The notes under the pieces were generated by a model, which was given only the letters and a program-made list of their open reading frames with translations, was not told the DNA's origin and ran no database searches. Below, piece after piece: positions 8,896 to 19,338 of a stretch of DNA of 33,675 bases. The stretch is from Candidatus Omnitrophota bacterium (GTDB taxonomy: Bacteria; Omnitrophota; Gorgyraeia; B26-G9). The first letter of the stretch is position 1. Each line of letters opens with the position of its first letter. Location of the stretch: NCBI GenBank assembly GCA_018817585.1, contig JAHITE010000098.1, positions 1 to 33,675 on the forward strand, written 5' to 3'. The translations under genes and the position numbers were made by a program.

Positions 8896-9626
8896 TGATA
8901 ATTACACCAGCAATCGACATAAGACAAGGCAATGTAGTTCGCTTGTTTCGCGGCTTGTACAATAAGCAGACAATTTATTCAACTGATCCGTTAGGTTTTG
9001 CCGAGAAATGGAAAGAGCAGGGCGCGGAGATTCTGCATATTATTGATTTAGACGGAGCCTTTTATGGCGAATCAAAAAACATGGATGTAATTGAGAAAAT
9101 CATTAAGCAGATTGGTTTAAAAGTCCATTTAGGCGGCGGATTGCGCACTGAAGCGGCGATAAAAAATGTTCTGGCTATGGGGGTGCATAAAGTAATTATC
9201 AGTACCAAAGCATTTGAAGATGATACATTTTTAATAAAACTTGACTCTGCTACCCGCTCAAAAGTGATTGTGAGTATTGACAGCAAGGCCGGAGTGGTCT
9301 TGGATAAAGGCTGGACCGGACAGACAGATTTAACAGTTCTCCAGGCATTGCGGCAGATTGAAAAACAGGGAGTTAAAACCGCGGTAATCACTGACGTATC
9401 CAGTGACGGCACTTTACAGGGCCCGAACATTGAATTGCTTAAGCAGGTGTTAACATCATGTCAGATGAATATTATTTCTGCCGGAGGGATTTCCTGTATT
9501 GAGGATATTAAAACTTTAAAAAAATTGTCATTGGACTACGCGAATTTATATGGAACGATTATAGGCAAAGCCCTATATGAAGAGAAGATCGATCTTAAGG
9601 AGGCGATTAATTGTGCGGGAAGTTAA
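8895..9626 (+). CDS. hisA: ProFAR isomerase (HisA)
   Basis: Phosphoribosylformimino-5-aminoimidazole carboxamide ribotide isomerase, a TIM-barrel Amadori rearrangement enzyme of histidine synthesis. The 243-residue length is normal. Asp8 in TPAIDIR and the Asp in TDVSSDGT are the catalytic pair of HisA/HisF enzymes. VHLGGGLR and ISAGGIS are the two phosphate-binding half-barrel motifs. The N-terminal [15 protein letters not shown] fits HisA rather than HisF. The ATG shares one base with the hisB stop, so the two are probably translationally coupled. The 3' end overlaps hisI by 14 bases when hisI is taken from its GTG start. Confidence 0.95.
   Translation: MIITPAIDIRQGNVVRLFRGLYNKQTIYSTDPLGFAEKWKEQGAEILHIIDLDGAFYGESKNMDVIEKIIKQIGLKVHLGGGLRTEAAIKNVLAMGVHKVIISTKAFEDDTFLIKLDSATRSKVIVSIDSKAGVVLDKGWTGQTDLTVLQALRQIEKQGVKTAVITDVSSDGTLQGPNIELLKQVLTSCQMNIISAGGISCIEDIKTLKKLSLDYANLYGTIIGKALYEEKIDLKEAINCAGS
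9597..9603 (+). promoter_or_regulatory. Ribosome binding site that fixes the hisI start
   Basis: AAGGAGG lies inside the end of hisA, nine bases before a GTG at 9613. This is the best Shine-Dalgarno match in the area and points to GTG 9613, not the upstream in-frame ATG at 9577, as the hisI start. Confidence 0.75.
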
Positions 9627-9981
9627 AAGACCAGAATTAAAACCATTAAAATTAAAAAATTTAAAATCAATTAATGATTTAAAGTTTGATGAGAAACAGC
9701 TGATTCCGGCAATTGTCCAGGATTATAAGAAAAAGGATATTCTGATGGTTGCTTATATGAACAAGCAGTCATTGAAGGAAACTCTGTCTACCGGTCTGGC
9801 CACATATTGGTCACGCTCGAGAAACTGTTTATGGCTAAAAGGTGATACTTCCGGACATTTTCAGATTATAAAGAAAATGTATTATGATTGCGATAAAGAC
9901 ACTTTATTGCTGGAAGTAAGGCAAATTGGAGTTGCTTGTCATACTGGAGAGCGTTCCTGTTTTTTTACCCGCATGGTTTAA
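9613..9981 (+). CDS. hisI: Phosphoribosyl-AMP cyclohydrolase
   Basis: Opens the purine ring of phosphoribosyl-AMP in histidine synthesis, a zinc-dependent hydrolysis. The 122 residues form a stand-alone HisI domain without the HisE pyrophosphohydrolase that is often fused. Visible motifs are [34 protein letters not shown] at 92-94 (magnesium site) and the cysteines C109 (ACHTG) and C116 (SCFF), which with C93 make the zinc site. GTG at 9613 is chosen because AAGGAGG precedes it. The ATG at 9577 would add 12 residues, mostly arginine-rich ([12 protein letters not shown]), encoded in the shifted frame of hisA. About 75 bases separate it from trpE. Confidence 0.93.
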   Translation: MREVKRPELKPLKLKNLKSINDLKFDEKQLIPAIVQDYKKKDILMVAYMNKQSLKETLSTGLATYWSRSRNCLWLKGDTSGHFQIIKKMYYDCDKDTLLLEVRQIGVACHTGERSCFFTRMV

Positions 9982-10055
9982 ATAATTAGTCAAATTATAG
10001 CGGGCAGCCTTACAATTTTAAGACAGAATATAAATTAAAAAGGTGAAAAAGCTAT

Positions 10056-11564
10056 ATGTACTATCCAAATTTAGAACAATTTAAAAAACTAAGTAAAAAA
10101 GGCAATGTAATCCCGGTTTATCGGGAATTACTCGCTGATCTGGAAACTCCGGTATCAGCGTTTATGAAAATCGATACCAGTAAATATGCTTATTTGCTGG
10201 AATCAGTCGAAGGCGGAGAAAAAATCGCCCGCTATTCTTTTTTAGGCAATAATCCATCTCTGATTTTAAGAAGCCAAGGTTTGAATGTCGAAATCCTAAA
10301 AAAAACCGACAAGGGATTCGCGAAAACTGAAATCCGGAATCCTGACGGCCCGCTTGCTGAAATCAAAAAAATAATCAAACAGTATAAATTTGTGAATGTA
10401 GAAGGTCTGCCGCGGTTTTGCGGCGGCTTGGTTGGATACATGAGCTATGATACAGTGCGGTTTTATGAGAATATCCCGGATAAAAACCCGGACGACTTGA
10501 ATCTTTATGACGCGGTATTTATTCTCACAGATACGATTTTAATTTTTGATCATGTTCGGCATAAAATCAAGATTGTTTCCAATGCGCATATTGAAAACAG
10601 CTCAGCCGCGCGCTCAGATAAACAGCTGGAAGCAATATACACTGAATCTTTGGCGAAAATTGATGCTTTGGCCAAAACTTTGCAGAAACCATTAAAAATC
10701 CCTAAACCAAAAGCCAGCAAACAGCTGTTCGCGGTTAATTCCAATACCACAAAAAAAGAATTTAAAGCCGCTGTGGAAAAAGCCAAGGAATATATTAATG
10801 CCGGTGACATAATTCAAACCGTGCTTTCCCAGCGCTTCAGCGTTAATGTGGATGTGCCGAGTTTTGATATTTACCGTTCATTGCGGATTGTTAATCCTTC
10901 GCCGTATATGTATTATCTAAAGTTTGATGATATGAAATTAATCGGCTCATCTCCGGAGATCATGGTTCGCTGTGAAAATAATATTGCCGAAGTCAGACCA
11001 ATTGCCGGCACGCGAAAACGCGGTAAAAACGAGCAGGAAGATCTTGCTTTAGCCGCGGAACTGCTTCACGATCCCAAAGAAATCGCTGAGCATATTATGC
11101 TGGTTGATTTAGGCCGCAATGATTTGGGCAGGGTATGTAAATACGCGAGTGTTAATGTTACGGAATTGATGGCCATTGAAAAATATTCGCATGTTATGCA
11201 TATTGTCAGCGATGTGCAGGGCACGCTGAGAAAAGATAAAGATGGTTTTAATCTGCTGAGCGCGACTTTTCCCGCGGGAACTGTCAGCGGCGCGCCGAAA
11301 ATCAGAGCAATGGAAATTATTGATCAGCTGGAAAATGTACGGCGCGGGCCGTATGCCGGCTGTATTGGTTATTTCAGCTTTTCCGGTAATCTGGATACTT
11401 GTATTACGATTCGGACAATTGTTTTAAAAAATAAAACAGCTTATGTGCAGGCTGGAGCGGGGATTGTCGCTGATTCTATTCCGGAAAAAGAATATCAGGA
11501 AACAGTGAACAAAGCCCGAGCATTGATCAAATCAATTGAAATCGCGCAAAAGGGGTTATTATGA
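10056..11564 (+). CDS. trpE: Anthranilate synthase component I
   Basis: Makes anthranilate from chorismate using ammonia from TrpG. The 502 residues include the N-terminal regulatory domain with [16 protein letters not shown] (from residue 47). LLES and the following residues form the tryptophan feedback site in known TrpE proteins, so feedback inhibition is likely. The chorismate-binding domain has [39 protein letters not shown] and [13 protein letters not shown]. The LLES motif and trp-operon position separate it from PabB. The 74-base leader shows no T-box, attenuator or run of Trp codons. The gene ends in an ATGA overlap with trpG. Confidence 0.96.
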   Translation: MYYPNLEQFKKLSKKGNVIPVYRELLADLETPVSAFMKIDTSKYAYLLESVEGGEKIARYSFLGNNPSLILRSQGLNVEILKKTDKGFAKTEIRNPDGPLAEIKKIIKQYKFVNVEGLPRFCGGLVGYMSYDTVRFYENIPDKNPDDLNLYDAVFILTDTILIFDHVRHKIKIVSNAHIENSSAARSDKQLEAIYTESLAKIDALAKTLQKPLKIPKPKASKQLFAVNSNTTKKEFKAAVEKAKEYINAGDIIQTVLSQRFSVNVDVPSFDIYRSLRIVNPSPYMYYLKFDDMKLIGSSPEIMVRCENNIAEVRPIAGTRKRGKNEQEDLALAAELLHDPKEIAEHIMLVDLGRNDLGRVCKYASVNVTELMAIEKYSHVMHIVSDVQGTLRKDKDGFNLLSATFPAGTVSGAPKIRAMEIIDQLENVRRGPYAGCIGYFSFSGNLDTCITIRTIVLKNKTAYVQAGAGIVADSIPEKEYQETVNKARALIKSIEIAQKGLL

Positions 11565-12136
11565 TTTTGTTAATTGATAATTATGATTCTTTTACTTATA
11601 ATTTAGTGCAGTATTTTGGCGAGCTTGAGCAAAAAGTCAAAGTCGCGCGTAATGATAAAATCAGCATCGCGACAATTAAAAAACTAAAACCGGATTATTT
11701 GGTGATTTCTCCTGGACCCTGCACGCCTAAAGAAGCCGGCATGTCTTGTGAAATTATCGAGACTTTCGCGGGTAAGATCCCGATACTCGGAGTTTGTCTG
11801 GGCCATCAGTGTATTGGGCAGGTGTTTGGCGGGCAAATTGTCCGGGCGGATAAATTAATGCATGGGAAAACTTCCCAGATTTTTCATGACCGTCAGGCGA
11901 TTTTTAAAGGTCTGAGTAATCCGTTTGACGCCACGCGTTATCATTCGCTGGTTGTGCAGGAAAAAGGGCTGCCGAAGTGTCTGAATATAACTGCCCGCTC
12001 GGAAGACGGGATGATCATGGCCATGCAGCACAGAAGTTTGCCGATTTACGGTGTGCAGTTTCATCCTGAGTCAATCTTAACCAAGCAAGGAAAAAAAATT
12101 CTGGAAAACTTCTTAAATCTAAAGGCTAAACCATGA
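11561..12136 (+). CDS. trpG: Anthranilate synthase glutamine amidotransferase component
   Basis: Class I glutamine amidotransferase that releases ammonia for TrpE. The triad is complete: Cys79 in GVCLGHQ, and His168 and Glu170 in QFHPES. The N-terminus [14 protein letters not shown] and the oxyanion strand SPGPCTP are typical of TrpG/PabA. At 191 residues it is a single-domain subunit, not a TrpGD fusion. It could also serve a PabB elsewhere in the genome, as dual-use PabA/TrpG proteins do. Four-base ATGA overlaps join it to trpE and trpD. Confidence 0.95.
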   Translation: MILLIDNYDSFTYNLVQYFGELEQKVKVARNDKISIATIKKLKPDYLVISPGPCTPKEAGMSCEIIETFAGKIPILGVCLGHQCIGQVFGGQIVRADKLMHGKTSQIFHDRQAIFKGLSNPFDATRYHSLVVQEKGLPKCLNITARSEDGMIMAMQHRSLPIYGVQFHPESILTKQGKKILENFLNLKAKP

Positions 12137-13152
12137 TTGTCAGCGGAATCCAAAAACTGAGCAAAGGCGAAAGCCTGAGTCAAAGCGAGATACGTCAAAT
12201 TTTTACGCAGATTATGCAAGGTGAGGCTACGCCTGCTCAGATCGCGGCATTTATCACGGCTTTACATATTAAAGGCGAGACGATTGAGGAAATCACAGCC
12301 GCGGCTCTGACCATGCGCGGTTTTGCTCAGCCGATAAAGGTTAATGCTCGGATTATTCTCGATACCTGCGGTACTGGCGGTTCTGGCCTGCAGACATTTA
12401 ATGTTTCGACATTAGTGGCTTTGATTGCTGCTGCCGCGGGAATAACTGTGGCCAAGCATGGCAATCGCAGCGCGACCAGCAAAGCCGGCAGTGCTGATTT
12501 ACTGGAAAAATTAGGAGTAAACATCAATGCCGAGCCGCAAACAGTGGAAAAATGCATAAATCAAATTGGGATTGGATTTTTATTTGCTCCGAAATTTCAT
12601 CTGGCGATGAAACACGCGATTGGCCCAAGGCGGGAAATCGGAATTAGAACGATTTTTAATATTCTCGGACCATTGACTAATCCGGCGCGTGCCACGCATC
12701 AGCTGATGGGGGTTTGTTCCGGGGATTTAACTGCCGCGATCTGCGCGGTTTTAGCTAATCTGGGTTTAGTTCATGCTTTGGTTGTGCATAGTGAACAGGG
12801 TATGGATGAAATCAGTACCGCGTCAAAAACCTTGATTTATGAATTAAAAAATAAACAAATAAAAAATTATTCAATCAGTGCTGAAGATTTTGGGATTAAG
12901 CAAGGTAAATTAGCGGATCTCCAGATCAGTAATGTGGAACAAAGTCAGGCGATTACCATTGATATTCTAAAAGGGAAAACCGGGCCGGTTTATGATCTGG
13001 TTGTGCTTAATGCCGGATTTGCCTTGTACACAGCGGACGCGGTAAATGATCCCAAACAAGGTATTGAATTAGCTAAAGCTGTATTAGCCGACGGCCGTGT
13101 CTTAGAAAAACTAGAACTATTGAAAAAATACTCCAATGAAATCAATACTTAA
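12133..13152 (+). CDS. trpD: Anthranilate phosphoribosyltransferase
   Basis: Transfers phosphoribose from PRPP to anthranilate. The 339 residues match the family. The PRPP-binding stretch [17 protein letters not shown] and [18 protein letters not shown] are clear, followed by GPLTNPA and [12 protein letters not shown]. The N-terminal helical domain has the usual [20 protein letters not shown] pattern. The start overlaps trpG by four bases and the end overlaps trpC by 17, the longest overlap within the trp run. Confidence 0.96.
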   Translation: MIVSGIQKLSKGESLSQSEIRQIFTQIMQGEATPAQIAAFITALHIKGETIEEITAAALTMRGFAQPIKVNARIILDTCGTGGSGLQTFNVSTLVALIAAAAGITVAKHGNRSATSKAGSADLLEKLGVNINAEPQTVEKCINQIGIGFLFAPKFHLAMKHAIGPRREIGIRTIFNILGPLTNPARATHQLMGVCSGDLTAAICAVLANLGLVHALVVHSEQGMDEISTASKTLIYELKNKQIKNYSISAEDFGIKQGKLADLQISNVEQSQAITIDILKGKTGPVYDLVVLNAGFALYTADAVNDPKQGIELAKAVLADGRVLEKLELLKKYSNEINT

Positions 13153-13936
13153 ACAAATTATTAAAGCGAAAAAAGCCGAAATCGCGCTGTTAAAAAAAAA
13201 GATTCCTTTAGCTGTGCTTAAAGTTAAAGCAGGGCTTAAAATTAAAAACGCCGAGGATCAGCCGCGGGATTTTTTAAGCGCTATTGGAAAGCCGAAAAAA
13301 ATAAACTGTATTGGCGAACTAAAAATCGCTTCGCCGTCTAAAGGCTATTTGCGTAAAAACCTGGATTTAGTTAAAACCGCGCTGCTTTATCAGGATTCAG
13401 GGATCGCGGCAATATCCGTGCTCACTGATAAGCATTTTAAAGGCAAGCTCACTGATTTAAAAAAAGTAAAAGCCGCAGTGCGGATTCCGGTTTTACGCAA
13501 AGATTTTCTGATCGATATTTATCAGGTATATGAAGCTTATTTAGCAGGCGCGGACGCGGTTTTACTGATTGCCGCGATTCTTAGCGCGAAGCAATTAAAA
13601 CTCATGCTGGATTTAGCGCATGGTTTGAAAATGAACGCGATTGTCGAAGTGCATGATTTACAGGATATAGAGAAACTCGATATGCGGCAGGCGCGGATCG
13701 TCGGGATTAATAACCGCAATCTGAATACTTTTGCCCTGGATCTTAAAACAACAGAATGTTTAATTAAAAAAATTCCCAAAACTAAAATAGTTATTAGTGA
13801 AAGCGGTATTTTTAACCGATCCGACATGGTTTATTTAAAAAAACAAGGTGTAAACTGTGTTTTAATCGGGGAAGGCATTGTCACGGCCGCGGATATGGGA
13901 TTACAGATTAAAACGCTATTAGGAAAAAGAAAATGA
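13136..13936 (+). CDS. trpC: Indole-3-glycerol phosphate synthase
   Basis: Closes the indole ring, giving indole-3-glycerol phosphate. The 266 residues form one TIM barrel. Key stretches are ELKIASPSKGYL (Glu, catalytic Lys and phosphate-site Ser), VLRKDFLIDIYQVYEA (catalytic Lys), AGADAVLLI, IVEVHD, GINNRNLNTF and ISESGI. TrpC is separate from TrpF here, unlike the fused enzyme of E. coli. The ATG lies 17 bases before the end of trpD and the gene ends in a four-base overlap with trpF. Confidence 0.96.
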   Translation: MKSILKQIIKAKKAEIALLKKKIPLAVLKVKAGLKIKNAEDQPRDFLSAIGKPKKINCIGELKIASPSKGYLRKNLDLVKTALLYQDSGIAAISVLTDKHFKGKLTDLKKVKAAVRIPVLRKDFLIDIYQVYEAYLAGADAVLLIAAILSAKQLKLMLDLAHGLKMNAIVEVHDLQDIEKLDMRQARIVGINNRNLNTFALDLKTTECLIKKIPKTKIVISESGIFNRSDMVYLKKQGVNCVLIGEGIVTAADMGLQIKTLLGKRK

Positions 13937-14547
13937 CCAGAATTAAAATATGCGGAATCACGCGGGAAATAGACGCTTTAGCAGCGATTAGTTTAGGCGC
14001 TGACGCGTTGGGTTTTGTGTTCGCGAAAAGTCCGCGCAGGATCAGCATATCTCTGGCTAAAAAAATCTCCGCGGCTTTGCCGCCGTTTATCAGTAAAGTC
14101 GGCGTGTTTGTTAATGCTGAAAAGCAGGATGTTTTAAAAATAGTCCAAGCCTGTAATTTAGACGCGGTCCAGCTGCACGGAGATGAAAGCGATAAATACT
14201 GTGCTTTTTTTAAAAAGTATTGTAAAATAATAAAAGCATTCAGAGTAAAGGATAAGACTGTGCTTAAGGCAGTAAGTACATATAAAAATGTTGACGCGTT
14301 TTTGTTTGATGCTTATGATCCTGAGCGTTATGGCGGTACTGGGAAAATATTTGTGCATGATTTATTAAAAAATGTTAAATTTTTTAAACCAATTATTATT
14401 TCCGGAGGGATTAATCCGGTAAATGTTAAAAAAATCATCAGCCTGCTTAAGCCTTACGCGATTGATGTTTCCAGTGCTGTGGAAAAACAGCCGGGAATAA
14501 AAGATCCGCAAAAGCTCAAAGCGCTGATATCAGCTGTAAAAAAATGA
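13933..14547 (+). CDS. trpF: Phosphoribosylanthranilate isomerase
   Basis: Amadori rearrangement of phosphoribosylanthranilate. The 204-residue TIM barrel begins with RIKICGITREIDALAA (catalytic Cys in KICG) and has GFVFAKSPRRIS. The catalytic Asp region is LFDAYD, followed by YGGTGKIF. IISGGINPVNV and IDVSSAVE form the C-terminal phosphate site. It is chained to trpC by an ATGA-type overlap. The next gene is not trpB but a SPOR-domain protein 25 bases downstream. Confidence 0.95.
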   Translation: MTRIKICGITREIDALAAISLGADALGFVFAKSPRRISISLAKKISAALPPFISKVGVFVNAEKQDVLKIVQACNLDAVQLHGDESDKYCAFFKKYCKIIKAFRVKDKTVLKAVSTYKNVDAFLFDAYDPERYGGTGKIFVHDLLKNVKFFKPIIISGGINPVNVKKIISLLKPYAIDVSSAVEKQPGIKDPQKLKALISAVKK

Positions 14548-14572
14548 ATGTTCAAAAACCCAGAGGTAGATT

Positions 14573-15595
14573 ATGAGCAGTGAAAATAATAAAAACAAAG
14601 ATAAAAGTAATGTACGGATTACAGAAAATGATATCCAGAAAAAACTTTATGGCAATTATAGTCAGCCTATGGATAAAGAAAAGCTGGAAAAAGGCAAATT
14701 TTCCGAGGACTTTATTAAAAATAAATTATATGGTTCATCTCAGACGGAGCAAAAAGAAACTGTTAGGAAATCCGAACCAGCTCCGGTAAACAATGATTTG
14801 TTCAGTGCTAAAAAACCGGAAACAGCAAAACCAGAAACAGTAAAACTAGAAACAGCAAGATCTGAACAAGCTAAGCCAAAAGGATTTAAACCGGAAGTAG
14901 AAAAAATAATCAAGCAAAACAATATTGCTCCGGAACCAGAGGAAATTAAAATTCTTCCGGTTTTTCAAGATGAGATCAATGCTCTGAAACTGGCAATTGC
15001 TAATTTGGAAGACAAACTGCAGAGAACCGAGCTGCAAAAACATAAATTAAAAGTAAAGCTGGTGCAAAAAAGAAAACTGATTAATATCCGGGAAGGCTTG
15101 GCTGATCTGATGCTGAATAAAATGCCGGAGAAATTTGTGTTATTGCTTTCCGTAATTATAATCATGTTTTTGCTGGTTTTATTTATGAAATTTATTCCCC
15201 AAAAGAAAGCTGATTCAACAAACAAGCCTAAAGCGGTTAACACGGAACAGAGTTTAAAAGCAAAACCAATAAAATCCGGCGCGCAAACAAAAACAACAGT
15301 AAAAAAAATCGCAGTCCATCCAAAACCTCAGGCAACAACTGATTCTGTGCGCAGATTTACCATCCAGGTCGCGGAATACGCGGATGAAGCCGCGGCAATG
15401 AGTTTTGTCAAAGAGCTGGAAGCTAAAGGGTTTGAAGTTTTTCTAAATACAATTTATCGCGGAGCGAATAATACCCGGCCTTATTTTAAAATCAATGTTG
15501 GATCTTTTGATACTTTTAATGAGGCGAAGCAATATAATACAATATTCCGCGAAAAAACCAATATCAATGACTCATTTATCCGGGAGAGTAAATAA
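14573..15595 (+). CDS. Single-pass membrane protein with C-terminal SPOR domain
   Basis: A 340-residue protein that probably binds denuded peptidoglycan at the septum, the known role of SPOR domains. Residues 1-125 are charged and low in complexity, with two copies of a short motif (DIQKKLYG at 20-27, DFIKNKLYG at 46-54) and a K-P-E-T repeat area near 80-105. A coiled coil covers about 135-170. One membrane helix (about 187-208) follows, then a Lys/Thr-rich linker and the SPOR domain (about 261-338: [20 protein letters not shown] to the end). The long N-terminus is thus cytoplasmic and the SPOR domain periplasmic. AGAGGT precedes the ATG. It sits between trpF and trpB, and trpB starts two bases after its stop, so it is almost certainly part of the trp transcript. 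Confidence 0.85.
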   Translation: MSSENNKNKDKSNVRITENDIQKKLYGNYSQPMDKEKLEKGKFSEDFIKNKLYGSSQTEQKETVRKSEPAPVNNDLFSAKKPETAKPETVKLETARSEQAKPKGFKPEVEKIIKQNNIAPEPEEIKILPVFQDEINALKLAIANLEDKLQRTELQKHKLKVKLVQKRKLINIREGLADLMLNKMPEKFVLLLSVIIIMFLLVLFMKFIPQKKADSTNKPKAVNTEQSLKAKPIKSGAQTKTTVKKIAVHPKPQATTDSVRRFTIQVAEYADEAAAMSFVKELEAKGFEVFLNTIYRGANNTRPYFKINVGSFDTFNEAKQYNTIFREKTNINDSFIRESK

Positions 15596-15597
15596 TA

Positions 15598-16794
15598 ATG
15601 GCAGCAAGAGCGAAAAACAACGGCTATTTCGGCAGCTTTGGCGGAAAATTCATTCCCGAAACTTTAAGTCACGCGCTTAAGGAACTGGAAACTGCTTATG
15701 AGCATTCTAAGCAGGACAAAGTTTTTAAAGCAAAACTGAAATTTTATTTAGAGCAGTTTGCCGGCAGACCAACACCCTTGTATTACGCGGCCAGACTCAG
15801 TGATTATCTGGGAGTAAAAGTTTATTTAAAAAGAGAAGATTTGCTGCATACCGGTGCGCATAAAATAAACAATACTTTGGGGCAGGTTTTATTAGCGCTG
15901 AACATGAAAAAAAAGCGGATCATTGCCGAAACCGGTGCTGGTCAGCATGGAGTGGCAACAGCTGTTGCCGCGGCTCGCTTTGGTTTGGAATGCGAGGTTT
16001 TCATGGGCAATGAGGACATGGAACGCCAGGCCTTAAATGTGTTTAGAATGCGGCTTTTAGGCGCTAAAGTAACCGGTGTGTCATCAGGCAGTCAAACCTT
16101 AAAAGACGCGACTAATGAAGCGATGCGCAATTGGGTGGCAACTGTAAAAGACACGCATTATATTATTGGCTCAGTTGTCGGACCGCATCCTTTTCCGACA
16201 ATTGTCCGCGATTTTCAGGCAGTAATTGGCAAAGAAGCGCGTCAGCAGATTTTAAAACAAGAGAAAAAACTACCGGATTATCTGTTAGCCTGCATTGGCG
16301 GCGGGAGCAATGCCATGGGCTTGTTTCATCAATTTTACAATGATAATTCAGTTAAATTTATTGGCGTGGAAGCCGCGGGTTTGGGCTTAAACACTGAACA
16401 GCATGCTGCCAGCTTGTGCAAAGGCACTCCTGGGGTGCTGCATGGCAGCAAGAGTTATTTACTTCAGGATAATGATGGCCAGATAAAGATCGCGCATTCA
16501 GTTTCCGCGGGATTGGATTATCCGGGAGTTGGTCCGGAACATGCTTTTTATAAACAGTCTAAACGCGCGGCTTATGTGGCGGTAACTGATACCCAGGCGC
16601 TCAAGGCTTTAAAATTATTATCTGAGCTGGAAGGGATTATCCCGGCTTTGGAATCATCGCATGCTTTAGCGTATCTTATGAGGGCGGCAAAAAAAGCGAA
16701 AAAGAACAGCGTATTTGTGGTTTGCTTGTCCGGACGGGGAGATAAAGATATGGAAATGGTTTCTAAATTAAAAGGATTTAATTATCATGAATAG
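15598..16794 (+). CDS. trpB: Tryptophan synthase beta subunit
   Basis: PLP enzyme joining indole and serine. The 398 residues match the TrpB1 class that pairs with TrpA. It opens with [24 protein letters not shown] and [16 protein letters not shown] carry the PLP-binding lysine. [34 protein letters not shown] and LSGRGDKDM are all present, the last closing the cofactor site. The ATG is two bases after the SPOR gene stop and the gene ends in an eight-base overlap with trpA. Confidence 0.97.
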   Translation: MAARAKNNGYFGSFGGKFIPETLSHALKELETAYEHSKQDKVFKAKLKFYLEQFAGRPTPLYYAARLSDYLGVKVYLKREDLLHTGAHKINNTLGQVLLALNMKKKRIIAETGAGQHGVATAVAAARFGLECEVFMGNEDMERQALNVFRMRLLGAKVTGVSSGSQTLKDATNEAMRNWVATVKDTHYIIGSVVGPHPFPTIVRDFQAVIGKEARQQILKQEKKLPDYLLACIGGGSNAMGLFHQFYNDNSVKFIGVEAAGLGLNTEQHAASLCKGTPGVLHGSKSYLLQDNDGQIKIAHSVSAGLDYPGVGPEHAFYKQSKRAAYVAVTDTQALKALKLLSELEGIIPALESSHALAYLMRAAKKAKKNSVFVVCLSGRGDKDMEMVSKLKGFNYHE

Positions 16795-17581
16795 AATCGA
16801 ACAAAAAAACCAAGAATTATGTTTGCAAAAACGCAAAGCATTTATTGCTTATATTACCGCGGGTTTTCCCACTGCCGCGGCAACTGAGCAGCTGGTGTAT
16901 ACACTTGAAGAAAATGGAGTTGATTTTATTGAATTGGGCATGCCGTTTTCTGATCCAGTGGCTGATGGCCCGACGATTCAGGCCGCGTCCTGTGCCGCCC
17001 TGGCGGCAGGGATGAATATGATAAATTTTCTAAATTTAGTTAAAACCCTGCGCCAAAAAACTCAGATTCCCTTGATCATTATGTCGTATTTTAATCCGAT
17101 ATTTAAATACGGAATTAAAAAATTCGCGATTGATGCAAAGCTTGCAGGTTTAGACGGAGTGATTGTGCCGGACCTGCCGCCAGAAGAAGCCAAGGAATTA
17201 AATCAGGCTTTGCGGAATCAGGGAATTGATCAGATTTTTATTATTTCCCCGGTTACTGAACCCGCGAGGATGAAGCAAATCGCTAAATTATCCCGAGGAT
17301 TTATTTACTATGTGCCTTTGACCGGAGTTACCGGCACGAGAACCAGTTTGCCCAAGAATATTGCCTTAGCAGTAAAAGCAATAAAACAATCCAGTAAAAC
17401 TCCGATTTTTGTCGGCTTTGGCATTTTCACTCCAGAGCAGGTAAAGCAAGTGGTCAAGATCAGTGACGGGGCGATTGTCGGCAGCGGAATTATCCAAGTC
17501 ATTGCCCAATATTCTCAAGATGAGCAGATGGTTAAAAAAGTTGGACAGTATATCAGATCTTTGAGCCAAATGTGCTGCTAA
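16787..17581 (+). CDS. trpA: Tryptophan synthase alpha subunit
   Basis: Cleaves indole-3-glycerol phosphate to indole, which is channelled to TrpB. The 264-residue TIM barrel has [19 protein letters not shown] with the catalytic Glu and Asp. [31 protein letters not shown] and GAIVGSGI (phosphate site) follow. The start overlaps trpB by eight bases. It ends the trp run; gspE begins 17 bases later with its own CAGGAG site and no terminator between, so transcription may continue into the secretion genes. Confidence 0.96.
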   Translation: MNRIEQKNQELCLQKRKAFIAYITAGFPTAAATEQLVYTLEENGVDFIELGMPFSDPVADGPTIQAASCAALAAGMNMINFLNLVKTLRQKTQIPLIIMSYFNPIFKYGIKKFAIDAKLAGLDGVIVPDLPPEEAKELNQALRNQGIDQIFIISPVTEPARMKQIAKLSRGFIYYVPLTGVTGTRTSLPKNIALAVKAIKQSSKTPIFVGFGIFTPEQVKQVVKISDGAIVGSGIIQVIAQYSQDEQMVKKVGQYIRSLSQMCC

Positions 17582-17598
17582 GATCAGGAGTATAAAAT

Positions 17599-19308
17599 AT
17601 GTCTGAAAATAAAAAACTCGGAGAACTGCTGCTTAACAAAAAAGTAATTACTCCCGAACAGCTGGACAGCGCTTTGTCCCGGCAGCAAAAATCAAATTTA
17701 AGAATCGGCGAAGAACTGATCCGCGGCGGAGTGGCCACTGAAGAAAGCGTTCTCCAAGCTTTGGCTGAACAAATGAATATTCCTTTTGTGCGCCTGCGTA
17801 CTATCGAGGTTGATCCCGCGGTTATTGAAAGAGTTCCGGCCCGCTATATCACGCATTATAATTTTATTCCAATTTGTGAAAAAGAAGACGGAATCCTGCA
17901 TATCGCGGTAAGTGATCCTTTAGATTTATATACAATTGATGAAATCAAACTGATTCTCAAACAGCCGGTAAAAGTCTGTCTAGCCACTTCTTTTGAAATA
18001 CACGAGGCAATTAAACGTTATTATGGTGTAGGCGCAAAAACCATGGCTCAAATGGTTGATGATTCTCCTCATATTGAAATTATTTCCGCGCAAAACGCGG
18101 CGCAGCAAACTGAAAAATCCGATGAAACCGAAGATCCTTCGGTAATTAAATTTATTGATCAGGTTATCCAGCAGGCAGTGCGGGAAAGAGCCACGGATAT
18201 TCACATTGAACCTTATGATAAAAATCTGAGAGTCCGCTATCGGATCGACGGTTTGCTTTATGATGTGCCAGTGCCTTCAACGATTCATCATTTTCAGTCA
18301 GCGATCATCATTAGATTAAAAATAATGTCTAATCTCGATATTTCAGAAAAACGCCTGCCGCAGGACGGCAGAATTCAGGTGCGGATTGATAATGGCGATT
18401 ATGATCTGCGTATTTCGATTCTGCCCACAGCTTATGGCGAAAGCATTGAAATCAGGATTTTATCGAGAAAACAAATATTCTTTTCCATGGAGCAATTAGG
18501 TTTAGATGATAGCGGCGTGGAAATGCTGAATAAAATGATTAAAAGAACTCATGGAATTATCCTGGTAACCGGGCCAACCGGATCCGGCAAGACAACCACG
18601 CTTTATTCCTGTTTAGATAAAATTAATGCCGCTGAGCGCAAAATAATTACAATTGAAGACCCAGTGGAATATAGACTGCATGGGATTACCCAAATTCAGG
18701 TGCATCCGAAGATTGATCTGACTTTTGCCAATGGTTTACGTTCCATGCTTAGACATGACCCGGATATTATGATGGTCGGGGAAATTCGTGATTTGGAAAC
18801 CGCGGAACTGGCAATCCGTACGGCTTTAACCGGTCATCTGGTATTCAGTACTTTGCATACTAATGACGCTCCGGGTGCCATGGCCAGACTGCTGGATATG
18901 GGGATTGAACCTTATTTAGTAGCCAGTTCTTTAGACTGTGTTATTGCCCAGCGTTTGGTGCGGGTAATCTGCCCGGCATGCAAGCAGGAATTTAAGCCGC
19001 ATAAGGAATTAATGGAGGAATTTGGGATCCACAAGGATCGATTTGCTAAAGAACATTTTTATTTTGGCAGCGGCTGTGATAAATGCAAGTTTACTGGATA
19101 TTTGGGGCGTACTGCCATATTTGAGGTTTTAAATATCAATGACCAGATCAAAGAAATGATTTTAAACCGCGATCCTTCGAATATTATCAAGCAAAAAGCC
19201 GTGGCCATGGGCATGAAAACTCTGCGCTTAAGCGGCTGGGAAAAAGTTATCAGCGGCATAACAACGCCTGAGGAAATTATTCGGGTTACGCAGCAGGATA
19301 CAGAGTAG
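17599..19308 (+). CDS. gspE: GspE/PilB-type assembly ATPase
   Basis: Cytoplasmic hexameric ATPase that drives pseudopilus or pilus assembly. Its 569 residues show an N-terminal GspE domain (about 1-150, starting KKLGELLLNKKVITPEQLD), then the N2 and ATPase domains. Walker A is GPTGSGKTTTLY (about 325). The Asp box contains TIEDPVEY, the Walker B region reads RHDPDIMMVGEIRD and the His box is TGHLVFSTLHTNDA. Cysteines 458/461 (CPAC) and 493/496 (CDKC) form the tetracysteine zinc site typical of GspE/PilB and absent from PilT. gspF and three pseudopilin genes follow. Without a secretin or platform gene nearby, T2SS versus T4P cannot be fixed from this gene alone; the neighbouring GspG favours T2SS. 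Confidence 0.93.
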   Translation: MSENKKLGELLLNKKVITPEQLDSALSRQQKSNLRIGEELIRGGVATEESVLQALAEQMNIPFVRLRTIEVDPAVIERVPARYITHYNFIPICEKEDGILHIAVSDPLDLYTIDEIKLILKQPVKVCLATSFEIHEAIKRYYGVGAKTMAQMVDDSPHIEIISAQNAAQQTEKSDETEDPSVIKFIDQVIQQAVRERATDIHIEPYDKNLRVRYRIDGLLYDVPVPSTIHHFQSAIIIRLKIMSNLDISEKRLPQDGRIQVRIDNGDYDLRISILPTAYGESIEIRILSRKQIFFSMEQLGLDDSGVEMLNKMIKRTHGIILVTGPTGSGKTTTLYSCLDKINAAERKIITIEDPVEYRLHGITQIQVHPKIDLTFANGLRSMLRHDPDIMMVGEIRDLETAELAIRTALTGHLVFSTLHTNDAPGAMARLLDMGIEPYLVASSLDCVIAQRLVRVICPACKQEFKPHKELMEEFGIHKDRFAKEHFYFGSGCDKCKFTGYLGRTAIFEVLNINDQIKEMILNRDPSNIIKQKAVAMGMKTLRLSGWEKVISGITTPEEIIRVTQQDTE

Positions 19309-19338
19309 TCATTCTTAATTTAATGTAAAGTTTATTTT

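Noticed and set aside
9577-9612. Upstream ATG for hisI adding 12 mostly arginine-rich residues
   Set aside because: The extra residues come from hisA sequence in a shifted frame, and AAGGAGG sits correctly before GTG 9613.
9982-10055. Trp attenuator or T-box before trpE
   Set aside because: The 74-base gap has no Trp-codon leader, no T-box motif and no terminator/antiterminator pair.
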